Source of the DNA: Dyella mobilis
GTDB lineage: Bacteria; Pseudomonadota; Gammaproteobacteria; Xanthomonadales; Rhodanobacteraceae
Length of the DNA: 64,000 bases
Direction: 5' to 3'
NCBI RefSeq assembly: GCF_016904945.1
Contig: NZ_JADIKF010000040.1
Location: 1,278,953 to 1,342,952 of the forward strand
Positions 26,507 to 36,500 of this stretch are shown piece after piece. The position numbers and the translations under genes were made by a program. The stretch's first letter is position 1; each line of letters begins with the position of its first letter. The notes under the pieces were generated by a model that saw nothing but the letters and a program-made list of their open reading frames with translations, was not told the DNA's origin and did no database searches.

Positions 26507-29191
26507 TCAATGCGGGATGGATGCCGGATCCTGCTTCGCTTTCAACGCCGCGCACAAGAGGATGCGCTCGCGCGTTTGGGCCAGGCCGCGATCGGCACCG
26601 GGCAAATCCTTCAAGCGTGGCTGGAAGAAAGACTGCAGGTGATCGGCCGCAGCCACGGAGCAGTGCCCACCGCCCACCAATCCAGGCAGCAGGCCGCCGG
26701 CGAAGCTTCCGGTGCGCGCCAGCACCAATGGGTAGCGCAGGGTAAACCACTGCCACAAGCCGTCGCGCTGCTGCGGCGTTTCGGAACTGCCACGCAGGAT
26801 CATCGCCATTTCGCCCACTTTGACGTCTTTGCCGATCGCAAAGTCGCGCACCTGATCGGCCAAGGCGGGATCCTCGACCCTGCTGAGGCCGGCGAGCATC
26901 GCGTTGCGCAGATCCGGACTGCTGACTTTTGGCAAGGTGCTGATCAGCGCATCGACGACCGGCTTGCCATGCTCCTGTGCGGCCACCGCCAGCGCCACAC
27001 CAAGCAGATCGGGATTGACCACATCGAAATTCAGCTTGCCGTCCGGCGTCTTGCTGAGCGCCGCATCGCCAAACTGCAGCATCGCGGCACGCACTTCCGG
27101 CAATTTGAAATCGAGCGCGAGGGCTTCGGCAAGCTGGCCGCGAAGCACGGCATCGGCACTGCTTTCGCCTGGCTTACGTTGGTAGCCAAGCCGCTGCAGC
27201 CGCGGCAAATAGGCATCCTTCACCCACGTAACGATGGCCGAACGCTGCGCATCGCTTGCTGCTTCGTAGCGATAAATCCAGGCGATGGTATTCAGCGGCG
27301 CGATCGCCACTTCATCGGTCGCCACGCCGGTCACCGGCTTCAACGCCGCCAAGGTCTCGGCTGCGTTCCACTCGCCCTTGCGAAATCCTGCATCGATGCT
27401 GTCGGCATAAGCCAACTGCTCGCGCGCATTCAATTCGCCCAGGTGCTGCGCGAGATCCTGCCACTGCGACTTGTCGAGGCTGAAACGGTAATAACCGCGC
27501 GCATCCGCATTGGGCATGACCCAAGTGGAGGCGCTGGCGTTGGACAGAACCATCGTGCCGGTCGGCTTGGTCAAGAGCTGGCACCCGGTGCGGGTTCCAC
27601 CGGCAACCGCATAGCGCACGCAAACGGGAATGCCCCAGGTACGGTTCGCCTCGCCGCTGCTGCCCAGAGGCAGGTAGCGATCCTGGCTCAGGTTCAAAAC
27701 CACCTGTCCGTTCTGGTGCTCCAGCGCGACCCGCACATAGGGCACGCCGGATTGATCGAGGAAGCTGTTGAACGCCTGCTTGAAGCTGTCGCCCTGGTTC
27801 GCCGCGGCGGCAATCGCATCAACCAGATCGTCCGCAGTAGCGTTGCCGAACTTGTGCGCCTGGATGTACGCACGCATGCCCTTCTGAAAGGTGTCTTCGC
27901 CGACGTAACCCTCGAACATGCCCAGCACGGCTGCGCCCTTGCGATAGGTAATGCTGTCGAATGCGGTCTCGATATCGCCGTTGCCGGTGATGGGCTGGCG
28001 GATCTTGCGCGCGCTGACGAGGCTGTCGTTCTGCATGGCCTGCTGCGCACCGCTGATGCGGTCCAGGTCGGCACGGTATTCCGGGTGCACCTTCATGGTG
28101 ACTTTCTGCTGCATCCAGGTGGCAAAGGCCTCGTTGAGCCAGAGATCGTCCCACCAGGCCAAGGTCACCGTATCGCCCGTCCATTGATGCGCCAGTTCGT
28201 GGGCAGTGACATTGAAGGAACCGCGTACATATTGCGCCGGCGAATCGGGGTCGAGCAGCAGCAGCCAGTCGCGGAACGTGACCAGGCCCGGGTTCTCCAT
28301 GGCACCGGCGGAGAAATCCGGCGCCGCCAGCAGATCGAGCTTGCCGAACGGATAACCGAAACCGTAGTAGTTCTCCAGCGCGTGAATGATGCTTGGCGTT
28401 TCGCCCAATACGTGCTGCATACGATGGGCTTCACCCTGTGCGGCGATACCGCGCAGAGGCAGCGCCTCGCTGCGAAAGCTGTCCGGCGCAATCGCAGGCG
28501 CATTGGCGATGTCCCACTTCCCGACCGCAAAGGCCACCAGGTAGGTGGGCAGTGGACGCGTCTGCGCAAATGTCAGGGTCTTCCAGCCGGGTCGACCGGA
28601 GGTTTCGCCGATTTGCCTGGCGTTGGCCACACCCACCTGATCCGCAGGAATGGTCAAGGCAATGTCGTAAGGGGTCTTGAAGCCGGGCTCGTCGAAACCG
28701 GGAAAAGCGAAGCGCGCACTGACCGGCTCCATCTGGGTCATGACATATGGCACGCTCGCGTGCGTCACTTTGTACAAGCCCTGCAGTTGCTGATTGAAAG
28801 GCGCGGAGTAAGCGATCTCCAGCGTCAACGCCTGCGGTTTCAGCACGGCGCCGAAGTCGACGCGCGAGACACCCTCTTGCGGTTGAGCTTCTTCGTATGT
28901 CCCTGCGTGGACCTCGCCTTTCGCATCGGTCACCACGACCTTGCTGACGTGCAGGCTGCGCCCATTCAGCCACAGGTGATCCGCGGGCTGCTTCAGGTCC
29001 ACCTTGATCGTGGCGGTGCCGGAGAACTCTCCCGCAGCCGGGTTGACCGTGAGAGCCAGCCGATATGAGGTTGGCACCGCCCAGTCGGGCAATCGCGCGC
29101 CGGGAGCCGTGTCGGCGGGCGTATTTGCAAGACTCGCCGCACACCACGCAGCCAAGGCCAGAGATACCGACAGACAGATAAGACGACGCAT
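26507..29191 (-). CDS. Secreted M1-family aminopeptidase
   Basis: An 894-residue zinc metallopeptidase. Residues 1-22 form a signal peptide, so it works in the periplasm or outside, unlike cytoplasmic PepN. GAMEN (296-300) forms the N-terminus-binding pocket, HELAHQW (331-337) provides two zinc ligands, and LWLNEAFATW supplies the third (NEA Glu). The N-terminal saddle domain (about 30-230) and a C-terminal ERAP1-like helical domain (about 570-890) complete the family layout. It removes N-terminal residues from peptides. The last residues (ALKAKQDPASIPH) overlap no other gene; prmC follows. Confidence 0.9.
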   Translation of the reverse strand: MRRLICLSVSLALAAWCAASLANTPADTAPGARLPDWAVPTSYRLALTVNPAAGEFSGTATIKVDLKQPADHLWLNGRSLHVSKVVVTDAKGEVHAGTYEEAQPQEGVSRVDFGAVLKPQALTLEIAYSAPFNQQLQGLYKVTHASVPYVMTQMEPVSARFAFPGFDEPGFKTPYDIALTIPADQVGVANARQIGETSGRPGWKTLTFAQTRPLPTYLVAFAVGKWDIANAPAIAPDSFRSEALPLRGIAAQGEAHRMQHVLGETPSIIHALENYYGFGYPFGKLDLLAAPDFSAGAMENPGLVTFRDWLLLLDPDSPAQYVRGSFNVTAHELAHQWTGDTVTLAWWDDLWLNEAFATWMQQKVTMKVHPEYRADLDRISGAQQAMQNDSLVSARKIRQPITGNGDIETAFDSITYRKGAAVLGMFEGYVGEDTFQKGMRAYIQAHKFGNATADDLVDAIAAAANQGDSFKQAFNSFLDQSGVPYVRVALEHQNGQVVLNLSQDRYLPLGSSGEANRTWGIPVCVRYAVAGGTRTGCQLLTKPTGTMVLSNASASTWVMPNADARGYYRFSLDKSQWQDLAQHLGELNAREQLAYADSIDAGFRKGEWNAAETLAALKPVTGVATDEVAIAPLNTIAWIYRYEAASDAQRSAIVTWVKDAYLPRLQRLGYQRKPGESSADAVLRGQLAEALALDFKLPEVRAAMLQFGDAALSKTPDGKLNFDVVNPDLLGVALAVAAQEHGKPVVDALISTLPKVSSPDLRNAMLAGLSRVEDPALADQVRDFAIGKDVKVGEMAMILRGSSETPQQRDGLWQWFTLRYPLVLARTGSFAGGLLPGLVGGGHCSVAAADHLQSFFQPRLKDLPGADRGLAQTRERILLCAALKAKQDPASIPH

Positions 29192-29334
29192 AACGGGCCT
29201 CGCTTACGAGATGAAAAAGGATTAACGGTACCCGACGTAGGCACACTGCCACAAGACGATAGGGCAAAGGCCTCTGATCGGAATGATCCGACCCGCCTAA
29301 GCTTAATGTCTGATTACCGACTGTAAGAGTTTCC

Positions 29335-30105
29335 ATGTCGATGAAAGGTCACCGCCCACCCGCCTCCTATGCGCATGCTCGGCCGCTTCACGTCCTGGTG
29401 CTGGAAGACAACGCCGAACTGCGCCAGCAGATTCTGCTGCCGGGCCTGCGCGACTACGGCTTTCGCGTGCACGGCGCCGGCACCGCAGCCGAGCTCCACC
29501 GAATCATGTCGAAGCAACATCTGGACATCGTCATACTCGACGTAGGCCTACCCGACGACAACGGCTTCAACGTGGCTCAGCGACTGCGTTCCCTGTCGGA
29601 TATCGGCATCGTGATGCTGACCGGCAATGATGGCCGCCAGCACCACCTGGCGGCCCTGCAAAACGGTGCCGACTTCTATCTCACCAAACCGGTGGACCTC
29701 GACGTGCTTGCCGCCACGCTGCACAACCTCGCCCGGCGGCTGTCACCCGCCTCCCTGATACGCGATGCCATGCCTGATGCAACGCAACCGCCTCGCTGGC
29801 GACTGGAAGCCGGCTGCTGGCGATTCGTGTCACCCAAAGGCAAAGTGCTGGCTCTCACCGCCGCCGAGCAATGTGTGGCGGCAACACTCGCCGCTGAAAA
29901 CGGTACTCCCGTCTCGCGGGACTCGCTGATCCAGGCCCTGGCCCTCAAGGTTCACAATTTCGATCCGCATCGGCTCGAAATGATGATTCACCGCTGGCGG
30001 CGAAAAGCGATCTCCAGCACTGGCGAAGCGCTGCCATTGATTACCCTTCGCGGAAACGGCTACATGCTTGCCTGCGACAGCGACACATCGATCCCGCGCA
30101 TTTGA
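29335..30105 (+). CDS. Orphan OmpR/PhoB-type response regulator
   Basis: A 256-residue two-component regulator. The receiver domain (about 18-133) has LVLEDNAELR with the acidic pair, the phosphoacceptor Asp69 in DIVILDVGLPDD, and Lys in FYLTKPVDLD. The C-terminal part (about 158-245) is a winged-helix DNA-binding domain, recognisable by VSRDSLIQAL and DPHRLEMMIHRWRRK, and the wing LRGNGYML. No histidine kinase is beside it. It is divergent from the M1 aminopeptidase (143 bp) and is followed, 421 bp later, by the giant adhesin gene, which it may control; this link is only positional. An ATG at 29341 is an alternative start. Confidence 0.88.
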   Translation: MSMKGHRPPASYAHARPLHVLVLEDNAELRQQILLPGLRDYGFRVHGAGTAAELHRIMSKQHLDIVILDVGLPDDNGFNVAQRLRSLSDIGIVMLTGNDGRQHHLAALQNGADFYLTKPVDLDVLAATLHNLARRLSPASLIRDAMPDATQPPRWRLEAGCWRFVSPKGKVLALTAAEQCVAATLAAENGTPVSRDSLIQALALKVHNFDPHRLEMMIHRWRRKAISSTGEALPLITLRGNGYMLACDSDTSIPRI

Positions 30106-30526
30106 TCGGGCGTCATTACCGATCGGCCTGATAGCGGCATAAAGCTTTTCAAAACGATCGTGTAGGGGAAAACTTCCAGAACAAATACGAAAAAATCGGC
30201 TCGCCACGGCACTTTCCGTGGCGAGCCGTTGTCGTGCGCGACTTTCCGGCGCCGCATCGGCAAAAGAAGGCTTTTTTCGATGGCAAAAAAAGTCTGACGC
30301 AACGCACGCGAATGTGATTTTCCGTGATTTTTGGTGAGTTTCGGTGAGTGACATTACCGCGCTGGTAAATCGATCCTGCGCACAACGCGATCGATCAGTT
30401 ACACGTGACGAGCATCGTCGCGCAGGGAAAGCAAAGCGCAGTGGCTCTCACCCAGACACCGCACATCAAAACCACTCGTTTGCACGTGCAGGCGGGCGGG
30501 GCATTCATTCGGAGAGGAAGCAGTCA
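30106..30526. other. Intergenic region ahead of the adhesin gene
   Basis: This 421-bp stretch holds no convincing gene on either strand. It contains a strong hairpin at 30197-30228 and, near 30330-30355, a run of short direct repeats of the type TTTTCCGTGATTTTTGGTGAG. The adhesin promoter is expected here, and the frame open from 30344 has no start context. A response-regulator site could lie here but I cannot name one. Confidence 0.5.
30197..30228. terminator. 13-bp stem hairpin, terminator for the regulator or upstream attenuator
   Basis: CGGCTCGCCACGG and CCGTGGCGAGCCG pair around CACTTT. A-runs precede the left arm (AAAAAAT), so on the minus strand it has the stem plus T-tract of an intrinsic terminator. 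On the plus strand it may still end the response-regulator transcript 91 bp after its stop. Confidence 0.6.
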
Positions 30527-33500
30527 ATGAACAGGATCTACAGCAAAGTTTGGAGCGTTGCGCTGGGCGCTATCGTGGTGGCTTCCGAACTGGCGAGCGG
30601 CAAAGCCGCAGTATGCAAAGGCGCCGATCCGAGGGGATCGCGCGCACTTCTGCGCGGCGCGCTGGCGGCTTTGATCGGCGTGGCGTTGCTCCCCTCCATG
30701 GCTCGCGCCGACGTCTGCGAAGGCAGCTTCGCCGACGGCATGCAGCCCCTCGCCACCGCCAATGCACTCGCATGCGGCGCGTTGGCCTCGGCAACTGGCA
30801 ACTACTCCACTGCGCTGGGCAATCGCTCCACTGCAACCGGCGACTATGCGGCGGCTATCGGATACGCCGCGCAGGCACGCGGCACAAACAGCATCGCCGT
30901 GGGCCACGATGCATTGTCTTCCGGCAACACCAGCATGGCGCTGGGCCAGGACAGCCTTGCCTCGGCTGACAACAGCGTAGCCGTGGGCCAGGGTTCCGTG
31001 GCCGACCAGGCCAACACGATGTCGGTGGGCAGCGCCGGCGCCGAACGCCGGATCACCAACGTAGCCGATGCGGTCGACGGTCACGACGCGGTCAACAAGC
31101 ATCAGCTGGATATGTTCGCCGAAACGGTCGGCGATGCGCAGCATTACTTCAAAGCCAGCGGCAAGCAGGATGGCAGCGACGATGCCGACGTCACCGGCGA
31201 AAATGCCGTGGCGGCCGGTTCCAATGCCAACGCAACCGCCAACGCGGCAACGGCTATCGGCAGCGAATCCTACGCCACCGGCATCGGCAGTACGGCGGTG
31301 GGCCAGGCGAGCATCGCCACCGGCGATTCGTCCGTAGCGATGGGGCAATCCGCTTACGCGGACGGTTTCGGCAACACCGCAGTGGGCGCGCATGCCACAG
31401 CAAACGCCGAGCAAGCCGCCACGGCAGTGGGTGCGCTGAGCGAAGCCATCGGCACCGGCTCCACTGCCACCGGCGGTGCGGCGCGTGCACTGGGCGACGG
31501 CAGCGTGGCTAGCGGCTTTGGCGCAACCAGCGTCGGCGAGGCCAGCATTGCGACCGGCGCTTACAGCGTGGCCGAAGGCGAAGGCAGTATCGCAGTAGGC
31601 AAGAACAGCACGACACACGGCCAACGCAATATCGCCATCGGCGCCGACACCGTTACCGAAGGGCTTGGCGCCACGGCGGTGGGAGCACAGGCCGAAGCTC
31701 GTGGAGCCTTCGCTACCACGTTGGGTAGCGGCAGCATCTCCGAAGGCAACGCCTCCACGGCGGTGGGCGGCAATGCCCAAGCTTATGGCTACGGCGCGAC
31801 CGCATTGGGCACATTCTCCCTGGCAGGAAGCAATTTCTCCACGGCACTGGGCATGAACAGCGCCGCCGAGGATCTGGGTACCGCCACGGGTGCTAACGCC
31901 ACTGCTGGCGACCAGTCCAGCGCATATGGTGCCAACAGCGACGCTACCGCCGAACAAAGCACGGCCATCGGCGCGAACAGTTATGCCGGCGCGCAGGGCA
32001 CTGCAAGCGGCGCAAACGCGCATGCAGGAGACCAATCCAGCGCCTACGGCGCGAACAGCGATGCCTCCGCCAATCAAAGCACGGCCATTGGAGCGGACAG
32101 CTATGGCTGGGGCGATCGCTCCACCGCACTGGGCCTTGGCGCTGGAGCCACCGGCGCCGATAGCCTGGCCATCGGCTCGCAAAGCTACGCGTCGGGCGAA
32201 TTCAGCACCGCCAATGGCGCTGGCGCGTATACGTCCGGCGACTTCAGCGTCGCACAAGGTGCATTCGCCTCTGCCCTTAGCTATGGCAGCGTTGCCGTCG
32301 GCGCCAATGCTGAAACGTCCGGAGAAGAAGCGCTTGCCATCGGCGCCAATGCAAGAACCACCGGCGATCGCGGCATTGCCATGGGTGCGCAGAGCCGTGC
32401 GCGCGGCGAAGAAGCAACGGCTGTAGGTGCCAATGCATCTGCGGTCGGCGACAGCAGCGTGGCACTGGGCAACAGCGCGCTAAGCGCCGGCGAGGCTAGC
32501 ATGGCGACGGGTTCGTACAGTCGCGCCACGGGTGCATTCAGTACCGCTACCGGCACCGCTTCGGCGGCCAACGGCGATTTCAGTATCGCCCACGGCGCCT
32601 ATGCTTCAGCCATCGGCGAAGCGAGCGTTGCGATCGGTGCAAACTCGCAAGTTACCGGCGTCGAAAGCATCGGCGTGGGCCCCAACGCGCAAGCAACGGG
32701 CGATTACGCCAGCGCGGTGGGCAGCACCTCTACTGCCTCCGGGGATGGCAGCGTCGCTACCGGCTATCACGCTACGGCAACGGGCAAAGTCGCTACCGCA
32801 ACGGGCACCTACAGCTTCGCCACGGCCGATAACGCCACGGCCGTAGGCAGCTACGCGCAAGCGATTGGCGCATCCAGCGCGGCGCTCGGCAACTATGCAT
32901 GGGCCGCCAACAACCAGGCTACGGCACTCGGCACGCAAACCTGGGCATTGGGTGATTCGTCCACGGCAATCGGTGCCTATGCTTCTGCTGGCGGGAGCAA
33001 TGCCACGGCACTGGGTAGCGGCTCATTCGCCGTCAGCAACAACAGCACCGCGCTTGGCACCTCCGCTCAAGCCCTCGGAGCTTCCACGCTCGCCATCGGT
33101 GCAGGCGCCATTGCTTACCCCGACAACGCCGTGGCCGTTGGTCCGCAAGCCTGGGTATTTGGCGATGAAGGCATCGCCATGGGATACGGCAGCCGCGCCA
33201 GCGGACCGCAGAGCATGGCCATCGGCAAAGACAGCGATGCCGAAGGTGCTCAAGGTATCGCGCTAGGCAACAGCTCCTACGCAGGCGGGACGCAGAGCAT
33301 CGCCGTGGGCGACCAGGCCGTGGCCGATAGCGACTATGCCACTGCTATAGGCGGTAGCAGCTACGCCGCTAGCATTGGCGCGACCGCTTACGGCAATGGC
33401 GCCAATGCGATTGGCGAATACAGCATCGCCAGTGGCTATGCCAGCAACGCGTTTGGTGACTACAGCATCGCCATCGGGCACAACAGCCAAACCATCGGTG

Positions 33501-36500
33501 ACTACGCCACGGCGGTAGGTAGTGACTCTACGGCCGGCCAAGGCAGCACCGCCGTTGGCTACAGCACGACTGCAACCGGTGCTTTCAGCGCAGCTTTCGG
33601 CGGTGCCAGCCAGGCAACCGGCGACTACTCGCTCTCCGTAGGCATCGGCGCCAACGCAACGGGCTTCGCCTCCACCGCTGTAGGCATGGGGGCTCAAGGC
33701 GAAGGCTTTGCCAGCACGGCCGTGGGACAAAATGCCGACGCAAGTGGGAACCACACGGTATCTATTGGCGTCGACTCCCTCGCTCATAGTCAAAACTCGA
33801 CCGCTGTGGGATATGCCAGCTGGGCTACCGGCGACAACGCCACGTCACTGGGTTACAACTCCTACGCAGTAGGCACGAATTCGACGGCCATTGGTACAAA
33901 CGCTACCACGGCCATCGATGCTGACAACTCCGTTGCGTTGGGCGCAAACTCCTACACCAATCGCGCCAACGTCGTATCCGTGGGCAACGACGCGACGGGC
34001 ACAACGCGCCAGATCGCCAACGTAGCCGCCGGTACGGAAGGTACCGATGCGGTGAACGTCAACCAGTTGAACGAGGTCGCGAAAAACGCTCAAGACGCCT
34101 CGAAATACGTCAAGGCCAATGGCGACAATGGCTTCATCACGCTCGACGATGCCATTGCCGAAGGCAACTATGCGATCGCGGTAGGCAGCTCCTCTTATGC
34201 CGGCGCAGCGTACGCCACAGCCATCGGCAAGCAAGCGCAGGCCACCGGCACCAACTCGCTGGCCATCGGCAATGCCGCCAACGCTTCGTACATCAACGCC
34301 ATTGCCCTGGGTGCCAACGCGCTATCGAGCAGTTGGTCTTCGATTGCCATGGGTACCAACAGCCAGGCCATTGGCGTGCGCAGCATTGCCATTGGCGAGA
34401 ACGCATCGGCCAATCAAATGGGTGGCACGGCGATTGGTGTCAATTCAAAAGCACTAAACGACTTCACTACGTCCGTGGGCGCTTATTCTGCTGCACTCGG
34501 CAAGAGCAGCTCTGCGTTCGGTGACAGTGCACGTGCTACCGGCGACAGGTCCACGGCCATCGGCGGCGCTGCGGGAGACAACGGCGAGGGCTACAGCAGT
34601 TTCACCGCCGTGGGAAGCAATGCCAAAACGTATGCCGACGATGCAACGGCGCTCGGCGCTGACAGCCTGGTCTGGAAAAATGCCGCGGGCAGCACCGTCG
34701 TCGGCACCAGCGCCGAAAGCAGAGCCGTCAACGGTATCGCCATTGGCCAGGCCAGCCTGGTCGACTTCGGCGCAAACAACGCCGTCGCGCTAGGCGCGAA
34801 TTCCATTGCGACACGCGCCAATACCGTATCGGTGGGCCAGCCTGGGCTTGAGCGCCAGATCAGCAACGTTGCCCGTGGCACCGAAGGTACCGATGCGGTG
34901 AACGTCGATCAGCTGAACCAGGCGATCGCGGACAACACCGCGCAAGCATCTCCGTACTTCAAGGCAGCCGGCCGGGAGGACGGCACCGACGATGCCATCG
35001 CCAGCGGCAAGCGCTCGGTGGCCGCCGGATCGAATGCCAAGGCCAGCGGCGACTATAGCGTCGCGACTGGCGACCAAAGTCAGGCCAAGGGCTGGGCAAG
35101 CACCGCCATGGGCATGTCCAGCAACGCATCCGGCGTCAACAGCACGGCCATCGGCATGCGTTCCAGCGCACTGGGCGAAGGCTCCATTGCGTTGGGGCAA
35201 TCATCCAGTGCAACCACGTGGAAAGCGGTGGCAATCGGCGCACAAAGTGTCGCCAGCAGCGCCAACAGCACGGCAGTAGGCGTCAACACCAGTGCACTGG
35301 GCGAAGGCTCGGTCGCCATGGGGTCCAGCGCCAGCGCAGCAAACTGGAAAGCCATAGCTATCGGCGCTCAGAGCCTTGCAGGCGGACCGAACAGTATTGC
35401 CGTTGGCGTCAATGCCAGTGCGCAAGGCGAAGGTTCACTGGCCATGGGCAATACAGCTCAGGCCACCAGTTGGAAGAGCGTGGCACTTGGCTCGGACAGC
35501 AATGCGCTCGGCGCCTACTCCATCGCGCTGGGTGCCAATAGCGGCGCCTACGCCGACTACGGCCTCGCCCTCGGCGCCAACGCAACCAGCCTGGGCGTAA
35601 ACGCCATGGCGCTGGGCGCCAACAGTTACGCCCTTGCACAGAACTCGGTAGCACTCGGCGCGCAATCCCTTGCCGACCGTGCCAACAGCGTGTCGGTCGG
35701 CAGTGCCGGCAACGAACGGCAGATCACCAACGTCGCGGCCGGTACGGAAGGCACCGACGCGGTGAACGTCAACCAGTTGAACCAAGTGGCACAGAACACC
35801 CAAGCGGCCTCGAAGTACTTCAAGGCCAATGGCGACAACGGTCCGATCACACTCGACGACGCCATCGCTGATGGCGACTACACCGTCGCCGTGGGTAGCT
35901 CTGCGTACGCAAGCTCGGCCTATGCCACGGCCATCGGCAAGTCTGCGCAAGCAACCGGCGTCGATTCTCTTGCCATCGGTAATTCGGCCAAAGCTTCCGC
36001 CAGGGACGCAATGGCCCTGGGCTCCAACAGTTCGGCCACGGGAGAATACACTGTCGCTTTCGGCGCAGCCGCCCAAGCACTCGATTCCGACAGCACGGCA
36101 ATTGGCGCGAGCGCTGCAGCACTCGGCGCTCACAGCACTGCACTGGGTTTTGCAAGCCGCTCAAGTGGTCTGGAATCGCTTGCCTTGGGCGTAGGCGCCG
36201 TCTCCTCCGCAACGAGGTCTACGGCGATAGGCGCAGGCGCCTATGCCACCGGCGATTTTTCGCTCGCCATCGGCAGCGAGGAAACCATTGCCAAAAGCGC
36301 CAACACAGTCGCAATCGGCAGACAGGCGCTGGCCAATAACAACGGATCGGTGGCGCTTGGCTATCGGGCCTGGTCCATCGCCGACAATGCCGTTGCCATC
36401 GGTACGAACTCTTATGCAGACCGGGCAAACACCGTATCGGTGGGTGACGTGGGCAGCGAGCGCCAGATCACCAACGTTGCAGCGGGCACGCAGGACACCG

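Noticed and set aside
25799..29068. A 1089-codon open frame on the plus strand
   Set aside because: It lies antisense to the M1 aminopeptidase and prmC, both of which have full catalytic motifs. Its Arg/His-rich translation is the mirror of GC-rich codons.
30524..32257. A 577-codon minus-strand frame in the adhesin region
   Set aside because: Shadow of the repeated adhesin codons; same periodicity and no start context.
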